From Pengzhenrongella sicca (lineage in GTDB: Bacteria > Actinomycetota > Actinomycetes > Actinomycetales > Cellulomonadaceae): a stretch of 64,000 bases of DNA. The translations under genes were made by a program, and so were the position numbers. Position 1 is the stretch's first letter. Each line of letters opens with the position of its first letter. Under the pieces are notes generated by a model, which was not told the origin of the DNA, ran no database searches, and saw only the letters and a program-made list of their open reading frames with translations. Location: positions 3,224,001 through 3,288,000 of the forward strand of contig NZ_CP071868.1 in assembly GCF_017569225.1 (NCBI RefSeq), read 5' to 3'. Shown piece by piece: positions 43,155-52,146 of the stretch.

Positions 43155-44108
43155 CTACCAGCGGCCGGAGCGGGGGCGGGGCTGGCAGGTCGGGCAGGTG
43201 TACGCCGACCGGTTCATGAACTCGTCCCGGCGCACGGGCGTTCCGCAGCGCGGGCACGGCCGGCCCTCCTGGCCGTAGACCGCGAGGGACCGGTCGAAGT
43301 AGCCGGACTGGCCGTTCACGTTGACGTAGAGGGCGTCGAAGCTGGTCCCGCCGGCGACGAGCGCCTCGCTCATCACCGCCGCCGCCGCGTCGAGCAGCCG
43401 CCCCGCGTCGACGGCGCGCAGGACGTCCGTCGGGCGCGCGTAGTGCAGACGCGCGCGCCACAGCGCCTCGTCGGCGTAGATGTTCCCGACGCCGGACACC
43501 AGGGTCTGGTCCAGGAGCGCGCGCTTGACGCCGGTCCGGCGGCGTCGCAGGGCCGCGATGACGCCGGCGCGGTCGAGCGCCGGATCGAGCAGGTCCCGGG
43601 CGATGTGCGCGACGGGCTGCGGCACCGCAGGCTCGGCCGATCCCTGGCCGCCGGCGGCGCCGTCGGTCGTCGGGGTCAGCGCCGTGACCGACAGGTGCCC
43701 GAACGTGCGCTGGTCGATGAAGTGCACCTGCGCGCCGTCGTCGAGCCCGATCCGGACGCGCAGGTGCGCGGGCACCGGGCCGGCGGGCTCCGCGCCGTGC
43801 ACGAGCAGCTGACCGCTCATGCCGAGATGGGCCATCAGCGCGGCGCGAGGTGGCCCCGCCGCGGACGAATCGGGCCCCACGGGCGTGTCGAGCCCCGCGG
43901 GCGCGTCGAGCAGCAGCCACAGGTACTTTCCCCGCCGGACCGCCGCGTCCAGGCGGCGGCCCACGAGCTCGCCGACGAACTCCGCCGGACCGCCCGGCTG
44001 GCGCCGCACGCTGTAGTCCCGCAGCACGTCGACGCGCGCGACGGTGCGCCCGAGCACGTGCCTGGCAAGCCCGGCACGCACCGTCTCGACCTCGGGGAGC
44101 TCAGGCAC
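43155..44108 (-). CDS. mutM: Formamidopyrimidine-DNA glycosylase
   Basis: 317 residues. The N-terminal [14 protein letters not shown] gives the catalytic Pro2 and Glu3; [19 protein letters not shown] and the helix-two-turn-helix region ([15 protein letters not shown]) follow. The zinc finger [13 protein letters not shown]...YTCPTCQ is at the C-terminus. Two low-complexity insertions (around 95-105 and 160-175) make it longer than the usual 275 residues. It removes oxidised purines such as 8-oxoguanine. It precedes nothing downstream except the repeat cluster, and follows rnc in the standard actinobacterial order. Confidence 0.95.
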   Translation of the reverse strand: MPELPEVETVRAGLARHVLGRTVARVDVLRDYSVRRQPGGPAEFVGELVGRRLDAAVRRGKYLWLLLDAPAGLDTPVGPDSSAAGPPRAALMAHLGMSGQLLVHGAEPAGPVPAHLRVRIGLDDGAQVHFIDQRTFGHLSVTALTPTTDGAAGGQGSAEPAVPQPVAHIARDLLDPALDRAGVIAALRRRRTGVKRALLDQTLVSGVGNIYADEALWRARLHYARPTDVLRAVDAGRLLDAAAAVMSEALVAGGTSFDALYVNVNGQSGYFDRSLAVYGQEGRPCPRCGTPVRRDEFMNRSAYTCPTCQPRPRSGRW

Positions 44109-44132
44109 GGTCTCGCGTCGGAAGGGGGCCGG

Positions 44133-44852
44133 TCAGGGCCGGCCGGCGGCGGCCTGCAGGGAGCCGTACGCGGCCGCGGCCGCCTCCTGCTCGGCGATCT
44201 TCTTCGCGGGGCCGGTCCCGGTCCCCCGGACCTCGCCCGCGATGACGGCCTGCGCCGTGAACGTGCGCTCGTGGTCCGGGCCGACGCCGACGACCTCGTA
44301 GGCGACGAGGCCAAGCCCGAGGTCGGCCGAGAGCTCCTGGATCGAGGTCTTCCAGTCGAGCCCCGCGCCGAGGTCGGCCGCGACCTCGAGGGTCGGCCCG
44401 ACGAGGCGTTCGACGAGCACGCGCGCGACCTCGAGCCCGTTCGCGATGAAGACGGCGCCGATGACGGCCTCGAGCGTGTCGGACAGGATCGAGTCCTTGT
44501 CCGGCCCACCCGTCGACAGCTCGCCCTTGCCCAACAGCACGTAGGACCCGAGGTCGAGCGTGCGCGCGATCGCGGCGAGCGCGCGCTGCGACACGGTCGC
44601 GGCCCGCATCCGGGCGAGGTCGCCCTCGTCCTGGCTCGGGTGCCGGCGGAACAGCGCCTCGGTCACGACCAGCCCCAGGACGCTGTCGCCCAGGAACTCC
44701 AGGCGCTCGTTCGTGGGGATACCGCCGGCCTCGTGCGCGAACGACCGGTGCGTCAGGGACAGCACAAGAAGCTCGGGGTCCAGGTGGACCCCGAGCTTCT
44801 CGCCAAGCTGCTCAGCCGGAGCGCCGGCCACGTCGCGCGGGTGCGTCGACAA
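44133..44852 (-). CDS. rnc: Ribonuclease III
   Basis: About 239 residues if the TTG at 44852 is used; a GTG at 44831 is an alternative and no ribosome site settles it. The signature [16 protein letters not shown] (catalytic Glu and Asp) is at about 55-70, then [13 protein letters not shown] and [12 protein letters not shown] with the second acidic pair. The double-stranded RNA-binding domain closes the protein ([30 protein letters not shown]). It processes rRNA and structured mRNAs. It begins just after rpmF and ends 24 bases before mutM. Confidence 0.92.
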   Translation of the reverse strand: MSTHPRDVAGAPAEQLGEKLGVHLDPELLVLSLTHRSFAHEAGGIPTNERLEFLGDSVLGLVVTEALFRRHPSQDEGDLARMRAATVSQRALAAIARTLDLGSYVLLGKGELSTGGPDKDSILSDTLEAVIGAVFIANGLEVARVLVERLVGPTLEVAADLGAGLDWKTSIQELSADLGLGLVAYEVVGVGPDHERTFTAQAVIAGEVRGTGTGPAKKIAEQEAAAAAYGSLQAAAGRP

Positions 44853-44860
44853 GGCCGACG

Positions 44861-45055
44861 TCAGCTCGCGTGCTCGGTGCGCATGGCCTCGGAGTACTGG
44901 CGACCGTTGTAGTTGCCGCAGGTCGGGCAGGCGATGTGCGGGCGCATGTTGCCCTTGCACTGGGGGCAGGTGGTGAGCGCGGTAGCAGTGGCCTTCCACT
45001 GCGACCGACGCGCACGGGTGTTGCTGCGCGACATCTTGCGCTTCGGAACAGCCAC
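44861..45055 (-). CDS. rpmF: 50S ribosomal protein L32
   Basis: 64 residues from the GTG at 45055. [20 protein letters not shown] is the standard L32 start, followed by a zinc ribbon CPQCKG...CPTCGNYNG. It follows the YceD gene by two bases, as in most bacteria where yceD-rpmF form one unit. The Cys pairs are intact, so this is the zinc-containing form. Confidence 0.95.
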   Translation of the reverse strand: MAVPKRKMSRSNTRARRSQWKATATALTTCPQCKGNMRPHIACPTCGNYNGRQYSEAMRTEHAS

Positions 45056-45057
45056 GG

Positions 45058-45636
45058 CTAGCTCTCTTTCGTTTCGTCCAACGTGCCCTGGAGCCGATTC
45101 AGCGCGGCCCACCGAGGGTCAAGGATCTCATGCGAATGGTCCGGGTCGTCCGCCAGGTGCGCTCCACACTCGGAGCACAGTCCCGGGCAGTCTGGCCGGC
45201 ACAGCGGTCGGAACGGCAGTGCAGGCACCACCGCGTCTCTCAACGCGGGCTCGATGTCGATCAAGTCGCCATCGAGCTCGCGCACGTCCTCAAGGTCGTC
45301 ACCCTCGGCCTCAGCGGCTCGGGCACGCTCGGAGTACGCGTACAGCTCCGTCAGGGGCACGTCGACGTCGTCGACGACCTCATCCAGGCAGCGCACGCAC
45401 TCTCCGACCGCCCGGCCACGGATGTGACCGGTGACCAGGACCCCCTCCATCACGGACTCGAGCCGAAGCTCCAGCTCGACCTCCGTGCCGGCGGGGATGC
45501 CGATCATGTCCGTGCCGAGGTCTTCCGGTGCCGGCACAGTGCGCTGCACCCGTCGCATCGATCCGGCACGCCGTCCGAGCTCATGAGTATCGAGCACAAA
45601 GGGCGATCGGGGATCGAGTTGGTTCGGGCGCTCCAC
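45058..45636 (-). CDS. yceD: YceD-family (DUF177) protein
   Basis: 192 residues from the GTG at 45636; an ATG at 45699 is also in frame. [34 protein letters not shown] and the C-terminal [13 protein letters not shown] with [10 protein letters not shown] are the DUF177 signature, including four to five Cys that probably bind zinc. YceD proteins are needed for 23S rRNA stability in some bacteria and are nearly always encoded directly before rpmF, as here. Confidence 0.88.
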   Translation of the reverse strand: MERPNQLDPRSPFVLDTHELGRRAGSMRRVQRTVPAPEDLGTDMIGIPAGTEVELELRLESVMEGVLVTGHIRGRAVGECVRCLDEVVDDVDVPLTELYAYSERARAAEAEGDDLEDVRELDGDLIDIEPALRDAVVPALPFRPLCRPDCPGLCSECGAHLADDPDHSHEILDPRWAALNRLQGTLDETKES

Positions 45637-45767
45637 AGCTGCGGTTCCAGACAGGTAGACGTCGGCCCGTGCCAGACCGGCAGGACCAACCGACAACACT
45701 ACCTGCTCAACCGGGGCGACCCAAACGCGAACCCGATCGCGGCCCGGTCGGACCCGGTCGGGCCGCG

Positions 45768-46286
45768 CTACGCACCCGGTTCGGCGTCGGCGAGCCGGTT
45801 CGCGAGCTTCGCGCGGCCCGCCTGCACCTGGGCGAGCACCTTGCCGAGGTCGATCTCGAAGTCGCCGAGGCGCCGGTCGCAGTAGTCGTCCGCATCCCGT
45901 CGCAGCCCCTCCGCGACGCCCTCGGCGGCGGCGATGATCTCAGCGGCCCGCTCGTGCGCCGCGATCGTCACGTGCTCGGCGTCGACCAGCTCGGTGGCCT
46001 GCGCGCGCGCGGCGGCGAGGATCGCGTCCGCATCCGCCTGCGCGACCCCGCGCGCGGCGCCGGCGGCCGCGAGCACGTCGTCGGCCTGGCTCAGCTGCGT
46101 CGGGAGCACGTCGCGGGCCTGGTCGAGCAGGTCGAGCAGCTCGGCGCGGTTGATCAGCACGGACGACGACATCGGCATCGCGCGGGCGTGCGTGACCGTC
46201 GCGGTCAGCGCGTCGAGGATGCCGGTGAGCCCCTCGGGCTGGCTCCGGTCGAAGCCATCCTCGCCGGTGGCGGTCTGGTCAGTCAT
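45768..46286 (-). CDS. DivIVA-like coiled-coil protein
   Basis: 172 residues, almost entirely helical with Ala/Asp/Glu/Arg heptads (LLDQARDVLPTQLSQADDVL, ADAILAAARAQATELVDAEH, AAEIIAAAEGVAEGLRRDAD). No membrane segment. Proteins of this form, between coaD and yceD in actinobacteria, resemble DivIVA or the stalk of ATP synthase b-subunit, and are commonly annotated as cell-division initiation proteins. It starts three bases after coaD ends. Specific partners are unknown. Confidence 0.75.
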   Translation of the reverse strand: MTDQTATGEDGFDRSQPEGLTGILDALTATVTHARAMPMSSSVLINRAELLDLLDQARDVLPTQLSQADDVLAAAGAARGVAQADADAILAAARAQATELVDAEHVTIAAHERAAEIIAAAEGVAEGLRRDADDYCDRRLGDFEIDLGKVLAQVQAGRAKLANRLADAEPGA

Positions 46287-46289
46287 CGG

Positions 46290-46787
46290 TTACTCCTTCT
46301 GGTCCGCGGGGCCGATGCCCAACGCGTCACGCACGACGGCCTCGACGCCAGCCGGCACGAGGTCCCCGATCTGGCCGCCGTGGCGCGCGACGTCTTTCAC
46401 GAGCGACGACGCGATGTGCCCGAGCGCCGGGTCACCCACCACGAACACCGTCTCGACGCCCGTCAGGTGCCGGTTCATGAGCGCCATCGGCAGCTCGTGG
46501 TCGAAGTCCGCGCCGCCGCGCAGGCCCTTGACCACGACCGTGGCGCCCACCTCGCGGCAGAAGTCGGTGAGCAGCCCGCCGACGAGCTCCACGCGCACGC
46601 CGTCGAGGCCCGCGAGCGCGGCCCGGGCGAGTGCGACCCGCTGCTCGGCGGTCAGCAGCGCCTGCTTGCTGGAGTTGTGCGCGACCCCGACGACGACGCC
46701 GTCGAACATCGCGCTGGCTCGCCGGACGACGTCGAGGTGCCCGAGCGTGACCGGGTCGAAGGACCCGGGGCAGACGGCGATGGTCAC
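46290..46787 (-). CDS. coaD: Phosphopantetheine adenylyltransferase
   Basis: 165 residues. IAVCPGSFDPVTLGHLDVVRR carries the (H/T)xGH nucleotidyl-transfer motif; LLTDFCREVGATVVVKGLRGGADFDHELPMALMN and IASSLVKDVARHGG follow. It forms dephospho-CoA from 4'-phosphopantetheine and ATP. Normal length, every motif present. It lies after rsmD with 14 bases between. Confidence 0.95.
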   Translation of the reverse strand: MTIAVCPGSFDPVTLGHLDVVRRASAMFDGVVVGVAHNSSKQALLTAEQRVALARAALAGLDGVRVELVGGLLTDFCREVGATVVVKGLRGGADFDHELPMALMNRHLTGVETVFVVGDPALGHIASSLVKDVARHGGQIGDLVPAGVEAVVRDALGIGPADQKE

Positions 46788-46801
46788 TCGGCCAGACTAT
46801 G

Positions 46802-47389
46802 TCAGGGCGCTGGCTGTGGCGGTGACCCCGCCGCGTGGGTCGCGTCGGCGAACCACACCACCGTGTCGCCGTAGGCGCGCCGTTCGCCGCGCTCGAGGCC
46901 CGCGGGCCAGCGGGGCTCGGGGCTGCGCGCGGCGCGTTCGACGACGACGACGGCGCTCGGGGCCAGCGCGGCCGCGGCGACCAGGGCGTCGAGCACCTCC
47001 GCGACGTCGTCGTCGGCGAGCTCGTACGGCGGGTCGAGGAACACGAGGTCCCACGGCGGGTCGACGGGCCGCCGCACGAACCGCTCGGCGCGGTCGGCGA
47101 CGGCGACGACGCCGCGCAGGCCGAGCGTGGCCGCGTTGGCGCGACACACGTCGACGGCCGGCCGGGCCGAGTCGACGAGCGTCACGGCGAGCGCGCCGCG
47201 GCTCGCGGCCTCGAGGCCGAGCGCGCCCGATCCCGCGTACAGGTCCAGCACGTGCGCGCCGTCGACGGCTCGCAGGTGCTCGAGCCGGGAGAACATCGCC
47301 TCGCGGACCCGGTCGCTCGTCGGGCGGGTCCCGGTGGGCGGAACCTTCAGCGTGCGGCCGCCGGCCGAGCCGGACACGATCCTGGTCAT
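46802..47389 (-). CDS. rsmD: 16S rRNA (guanine966-N2)-methyltransferase
   Basis: 195 residues. MTRIVSGSAGGRTLKVP and PTSDRVREAMFSRLEHL are the usual N-terminus; the SAM site LDLYAGSGALGLEAASRGA and the catalytic DPPY in VFLDPPYEL are intact. It methylates G966 of 16S rRNA in the assembled small subunit. It precedes coaD as in many genomes. Confidence 0.93.
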   Translation of the reverse strand: MTRIVSGSAGGRTLKVPPTGTRPTSDRVREAMFSRLEHLRAVDGAHVLDLYAGSGALGLEAASRGALAVTLVDSARPAVDVCRANAATLGLRGVVAVADRAERFVRRPVDPPWDLVFLDPPYELADDDVAEVLDALVAAAALAPSAVVVVERAARSPEPRWPAGLERGERRAYGDTVVWFADATHAAGSPPQPAP

Positions 47390-47402
47390 GGGGTGCTCCC
47401 GT

Positions 47403-48977
47403 TCACTCGGACGCCGTCGGGGGCGCCTTGACGTGGGCGCAGACGGCCAGGGCGATCGCCGACGCCGCCACCTGGCCGAGCAGCACCGGGGTGGTGACGA
47501 ACCCGAGCACGATCGAGATGAGCACCGGGACCAGCCCGAGGATGACGACGTCGGGCCCGCGCGCCAGCACTCCCCCGATGCCGACCGGGAGCGCGCCCGC
47601 GGCGGTCGAGACGAGGGGGCCGGACCAGTCGGGCGAGGGCCGGTACGCCGACCGGACGGCGGCGCCGGCCCAGACGGGGGTCGACAGCACCGCGAGGACG
47701 AGCCAGCCGCCGAGGCCGCCCTGGAGCTGCGCGACGGCGGCGAACGCCGCGGCCGACCACGCCAGCATCACCGCGCCCGGCACGACCATCCGCAGCTGGC
47801 GGACCCGGGCCGCCTCCAACGGCAGCAGGCGGTCGAGGATGGGGGCCATCTCGGCCCGCCGGGCGCCCTCAGCGGTCGCCACCATCGCGACGTACCCGGA
47901 GACGACGACCGCGGCCGCGAGCACGCCGGGGTTCGCGATCTGGTGCACGCCCACGAAGACGGCCGGCACGCACGCGGCGGCCACGACCTGCAGGACGTGC
48001 CGTGGGGAGCGGACGAAGACGGCCAGGTCGGCCGCGACGAGCGCGGTCTCGGCCGAACGCACCCAGCCGAACCGGGCGACCCGGCGCCGGCGCGTCGCGG
48101 CGGCCCCGTCGGTGAGGGCGCGGCCCAGCTCGCGCGAGTCGAGCGAGACGACCGCGCCGACGGCCTGGCTCGCCACCGAGCCGCTGTCGCGCAGGTCACG
48201 CGCGGGGATGCGGGCGAGGCGCCGGTCGAGGGCGACCGCCGCGGCGACGACGGCGACCGCGAGGACCGGGATGAGCACGGCCGGCGGCTCCGGCACGTCG
48301 GACAGGCTCCAGCCGAGGACGGCGCCCAGGAGCGCCAGCAGCGGCACGAGCGCGATGAGCGCGTTGCCCGTGGCCGCGATCCGGCGCCGGACCGCCCCGA
48401 GCGACTGCCCGACCCCGGCCAGCAGGACCAGCAGGGCGGCGCCCAGGCCGCCGACGGCCCCCACGCGGAGCGCGCGCCCGACGGACAGCGAGCCGTCGTT
48501 CGGCAGGCCGAGATCGATCAGCGCGAGCAGGACCGTCGCCACGGCTCCGGCGAGCAGCGGCAGGCGCACCGCCGTCGGGCGCAGCAGGCCGCGCCGGTCG
48601 ACGGGCAGCGAGAGCCACCACGTCGCCTCGGCGCCGCCGACCCCGACGGGGCCGAGCCGGCCGGCGAGCGAGAGCAGCACCCCGACGAGCCCGACGACGA
48701 ACAGCGTGGCGAGGCTCGGGATGCTCAGGTCGGGCCCGGCGAGCGGCACGGCGGGCTCGGGCGGGAGCGCGTCGCGCATCGCGTTGACGAGGCCGAGGGC
48801 CAGGGCGATGCCGATGGCCGCGCTGATCACCGCGTAGTAGACGTCGCCGAGCAGCTCGCCGATGCCGGCGCCGCCGCGCCGGCGCGCCGTCGCGGACGTG
48901 AGCCGGCGGATCTGCCGGCCGGAGGGCACCGCGAGCGCGAGCGGCGCCGCCCCGGCGTCGGCGTCCTGCGCCGTCAC
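47403..48977 (-). CDS. DUF6297-like multi-pass membrane protein (ABC permease)
   Basis: 524 residues with about twelve hydrophobic helices, beginning after residue 48 (VYYAVISAAIGIALALGLV). No substrate motif is visible. It starts seven bases after the ATPase gene ends, and the pair should form an ABC exporter with separate membrane and ATPase subunits. The Ala/Leu/Val-rich helices are similar to those of DUF6297 proteins of actinobacteria. The exported substrate is unknown. Confidence 0.75.
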   Translation of the reverse strand: MTAQDADAGAAPLALAVPSGRQIRRLTSATARRRGGAGIGELLGDVYYAVISAAIGIALALGLVNAMRDALPPEPAVPLAGPDLSIPSLATLFVVGLVGVLLSLAGRLGPVGVGGAEATWWLSLPVDRRGLLRPTAVRLPLLAGAVATVLLALIDLGLPNDGSLSVGRALRVGAVGGLGAALLVLLAGVGQSLGAVRRRIAATGNALIALVPLLALLGAVLGWSLSDVPEPPAVLIPVLAVAVVAAAVALDRRLARIPARDLRDSGSVASQAVGAVVSLDSRELGRALTDGAAATRRRRVARFGWVRSAETALVAADLAVFVRSPRHVLQVVAAACVPAVFVGVHQIANPGVLAAAVVVSGYVAMVATAEGARRAEMAPILDRLLPLEAARVRQLRMVVPGAVMLAWSAAAFAAVAQLQGGLGGWLVLAVLSTPVWAGAAVRSAYRPSPDWSGPLVSTAAGALPVGIGGVLARGPDVVILGLVPVLISIVLGFVTTPVLLGQVAASAIALAVCAHVKAPPTASE

Positions 48978-48984
48978 CGGGCCG

Positions 48985-49680
48985 TCACCGCGCGGGCTCG
49001 GCGCGGATCGCCCGGGCGGCGTCGGCGACGCTCAGGCGCGCCGACGTGTCGTCGGCGACGAGGACGGCGCGATGGGCCACCGCCTCGAGCAGCTCGGGGT
49101 CGTGGGTCGCGAGCAGCACGGCGCCGCCGCCTGCGGTCTCGGCCCGCAGCCGCTCGGCGAGGCGCGCGCGCATGCGCTGGTCGAGGCGCTGCTCCGGCTC
49201 GTCAAGCACGAGCAGGCGGCGCGGCCGGGCGAAGCCCGCCGCGAGCAGCAGGCGGCGACGTTGGCCGGAGGACAGCGCGACGGGAAGCACGTTGGCGTGG
49301 TCGATCAGCCCGAAGTCCTCGAGCAGCTCGAGCACGACGTCGCCGGCGTCGGGCAGGCCGTGGCCCCGCGCCGTGAGCAAGAGGTGCTCGCCGACCGTCA
49401 GGGCCGGGAAGTAGGCGTCGTCGTCGAGGACGCTCGAGACCTGGGCCCGGAAGGCTCGTTCGCGCTCGTCGACGGGACGGCCGAGCACCGTGAGCGTCCC
49501 GCTCACGGGCGCGAGCAGGCCGAGGACGGCGCGCAGCACGGTCGACTTGCCGGACCCGTTCGCGCCGACGAGCCCGAGCGCGCGCCCGGGGTGCAACGTG
49601 AAGGAGACGGGGGCGCAGACCGGCTCCCCGCCGTAGCTGAGGACGAGGTCGTCCACGCGGATCACAGGGGGGGCGGACAC
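48985..49680 (-). CDS. ABC transporter ATP-binding protein
   Basis: 231 residues from the GTG at 49680. Walker A LGLVGANGSGKST (about 34-46), Q-loop near QVSSVLDDDAYFP, signature LSSGQRRRLLLAA, Walker B LLVLDEPEQ and the switch His in LLATHDPELLE all occur. It has the length of a single-domain exporter ATPase. It lies between recG and the membrane-protein gene and forms a two-gene unit with the latter. Confidence 0.9.
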   Translation of the reverse strand: MSAPPVIRVDDLVLSYGGEPVCAPVSFTLHPGRALGLVGANGSGKSTVLRAVLGLLAPVSGTLTVLGRPVDERERAFRAQVSSVLDDDAYFPALTVGEHLLLTARGHGLPDAGDVVLELLEDFGLIDHANVLPVALSSGQRRRLLLAAGFARPRRLLVLDEPEQRLDQRMRARLAERLRAETAGGGAVLLATHDPELLEAVAHRAVLVADDTSARLSVADAARAIRAEPAR

Positions 49681-49742
49681 GCGAACAGCGTACGCACCGC
49701 CGGGGTCGCCCTCCGCGCGCCCCGGGACGCCGGACCCGGCGG

Positions 49743-52052
49743 TCAGGACCGCTCGAGGAACTCCTCGCGCTCGCCGGCGAGCTGCTGCTCGATCGCGTCG
49801 CGGAGCTCGGGGTGGCGCGCGAGCGTCGGGTCGGCGGCGACGAGCGCCGACGCGTCCACCCGCGTCTGGGCGATGAGGTCGCCGTCGCGGGTCACGCGGA
49901 GCAGGCGCAGGGAGCTCGCGCCGCCGGACTGGGCGGCGCCGAGCACGTCGCCCTCGCGGCGCAGCTCGAGGTCGACGTCCGCGAGCGCGAAGCCGTCGGT
50001 CGTCTGCGCGAGCGTGCGCAACCGGGTGGCCGACGGGCGGCCCGGGTCGTCGTCGACCGCCCCGGAGACCAGCAGGCACAGGCCCGGCGCGCTGCCCCGA
50101 CCCACCCGGCCGCGCAGCTGGTGGAGCTGCGAGATCCCGAACCGGTCGGCGTCCAGCACGACCATGACCGTCGCCTCCGCGACGTCGACGCCGACCTCGA
50201 TGACCGTCGTGGACACGAGCACCTGGAGCTGGCCCGCGGCGAACTTCGCCATCGCAGTCTCCTTGTCGTCCGCCGACATCCGCCCGTGCAGCACGCCGAT
50301 CTCGACGCCCGCGAGCGCCGGCAGCGCGCGCAGCTCGTCCGCGACCTCGAGCACGGCGCGCAACGGGCGGCGCGCGCGGGACTCACCGGCGCCCTCGTCG
50401 AGGTCGAGCGCGAGCAGGTCGGCGCCGTCCTCGTCGTCGCCCGTCCGCGCGCCCGGCCGCTGGCGGTCGCCCGCGCCGCCCGCGCGCGGCTCGTCGGGGT
50501 CGATCCGGGGACAGACGACGTACACGCGGTGGAACGCGTCGACCTCCTCGCGCACGCGCCGCCACGTGCGGTCCATCCAGCGCGCGTTCTCGGCGGCGAC
50601 GACGTGTGTCGTCACGCCGCTGCGACCGGCCGGCACCTCGCGCAGCGTCGAGGTCTCGAGGTCGCCGAACGCGGTCATCGCGACGGTCCGCGGGATCGGG
50701 GTGGCGGTCATCACCAGCAGGTGCGGCGCGCTGGCGGCCTTCGCCCGCAGCAGGTCCCGCTGCTCGACACCGAAGCGGTGCTGCTCGTCGACGACGACGA
50801 GACCGAGGTCGGCGAACTGGACGTTCTCGCTCAGCAACGCGTGCGTGCCGACGACGATGCCCGCGCGGCCGCTCGCGGCGTCGAGCAGGTTCTCGCGCCG
50901 GGCCACCGCGCCCTGGGAGCCGGTGAGCAGCGCGACCCGCGTGCCGTCGTCGTCGCCGCCGAGGAAGCCGCCCTCGGCCAACGACCCGAGCAGGGCCCGC
51001 AGCGTGCGCACGTGCTGCGACGCGAGCACCTCGGTCGGGGCGAGCAGCGCGGCCTGCCCGCCGGCGTCGACCACCTGAAGCATCGCGCGCAGCGCGACGA
51101 CGGTCTTGCCGGAGCCGACCTCGCCCTGCAGCAGCCGCTGCATCGGCTGCGCGCGCGCGAGGTCGCGCGCGAGCTCCACGCCGACCTCGCGCTGCCCGGC
51201 CGTGAGCGTGAACGGCAGCTGGGCGTCGAACCGGTCGAGCAGGCCGCCGACCACGCCCGGCCGGGCCGTCGCCTCCTGGCTCGCGGCCTCGGCGCGCCGG
51301 CGCGCCAGCGCCGCCTGCAGCACGAACGCCTCCTCGTACCGCAGCCGGTGCATGCCCCGGCGCGACTGGTCGTCCGTGAAGGGCTCGTGCACGTCGCGCA
51401 GCGCCTCGTACAGCGTCGACAGCGTGCGCTCCTGGCGCAGCGCCGCAGGCAGCGGGTCGGGGACGTCCGCCTCGGTCAGCGGGCCGAGCACGGTGCGCAC
51501 GCTGGTCTGGATGCGCCACGACGGGATCGACGCGCTCGCCGGGTAGATCGGGATCGGCCGGCCGGCCTCGACGAGCGCCTCCGCCTCGTCGTCGACGTCG
51601 ACGCCGACGATCACGTAGTCGGGGTGCGTCAGCTGCCGGGTGCGCTGGTAGAGGCTCACGGTGCCGGTGAACAGGCCGACGCGCCCCGCGCGGAGCTTGA
51701 TCTCGTGGCCGTGCAGGGGCCGCTTGGCCTTGGCGAAGAACGTCAGGTTGAGCGAGCGCGAGCCGTCGGTCACGACCGCGGCGAGCATGTACCCGCCCGA
51801 GCGGACCTGCCGGACGGTCGCCTGCCGCACCTGCGCCATGACCGTGACGTGCTCGCCCACCTGGATGCTCGACAGGTCGGTCAGCTGGCCGGGTTCGTTG
51901 TAGCGGCGGGGATAGTGCCGCAGCAGGTCGCCCGTCGTGTGCAGGCCGAGCTTGCCGAGCGGACCCGCGGTCCGGGGCCCGAGCACCTTCGCGAGCGGCT
52001 CGACGAGCCGCCCGACCGGCTGGTCGACCTCGTCACCCAGCTCGGCGGTCAT
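49743..52052 (-). CDS. recG: ATP-dependent DNA helicase RecG
   Basis: 769 residues. The N-terminal wedge/OB domain (about 60-180) is followed by helicase motifs: LLQGEVGSGKTVVALRAML (Walker A), LVVVDEQHRFGVEQRD (DEQH box), VMTATPIPRTVAM, and the second RecA domain with VLVSTTVIEVGVDVAEA and LHQLRGRVGRG. It remodels stalled replication forks and branched DNA. An insertion between the domains (about 510-560, rich in Asp/Gly/Arg) is absent from many relatives. Start at the ATG at 52052. Confidence 0.95.
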   Translation of the reverse strand: MTAELGDEVDQPVGRLVEPLAKVLGPRTAGPLGKLGLHTTGDLLRHYPRRYNEPGQLTDLSSIQVGEHVTVMAQVRQATVRQVRSGGYMLAAVVTDGSRSLNLTFFAKAKRPLHGHEIKLRAGRVGLFTGTVSLYQRTRQLTHPDYVIVGVDVDDEAEALVEAGRPIPIYPASASIPSWRIQTSVRTVLGPLTEADVPDPLPAALRQERTLSTLYEALRDVHEPFTDDQSRRGMHRLRYEEAFVLQAALARRRAEAASQEATARPGVVGGLLDRFDAQLPFTLTAGQREVGVELARDLARAQPMQRLLQGEVGSGKTVVALRAMLQVVDAGGQAALLAPTEVLASQHVRTLRALLGSLAEGGFLGGDDDGTRVALLTGSQGAVARRENLLDAASGRAGIVVGTHALLSENVQFADLGLVVVDEQHRFGVEQRDLLRAKAASAPHLLVMTATPIPRTVAMTAFGDLETSTLREVPAGRSGVTTHVVAAENARWMDRTWRRVREEVDAFHRVYVVCPRIDPDEPRAGGAGDRQRPGARTGDDEDGADLLALDLDEGAGESRARRPLRAVLEVADELRALPALAGVEIGVLHGRMSADDKETAMAKFAAGQLQVLVSTTVIEVGVDVAEATVMVVLDADRFGISQLHQLRGRVGRGSAPGLCLLVSGAVDDDPGRPSATRLRTLAQTTDGFALADVDLELRREGDVLGAAQSGGASSLRLLRVTRDGDLIAQTRVDASALVAADPTLARHPELRDAIEQQLAGEREEFLERS

Positions 52053-52146
52053 CCGCGTCCCTCGCTCCCGGCCCGTTCGACGGCCCTCATCTCGACGCCC
52101 CTTCGACGCTGCGCACGATCATTGGACACCACTCGTCCGACACGGC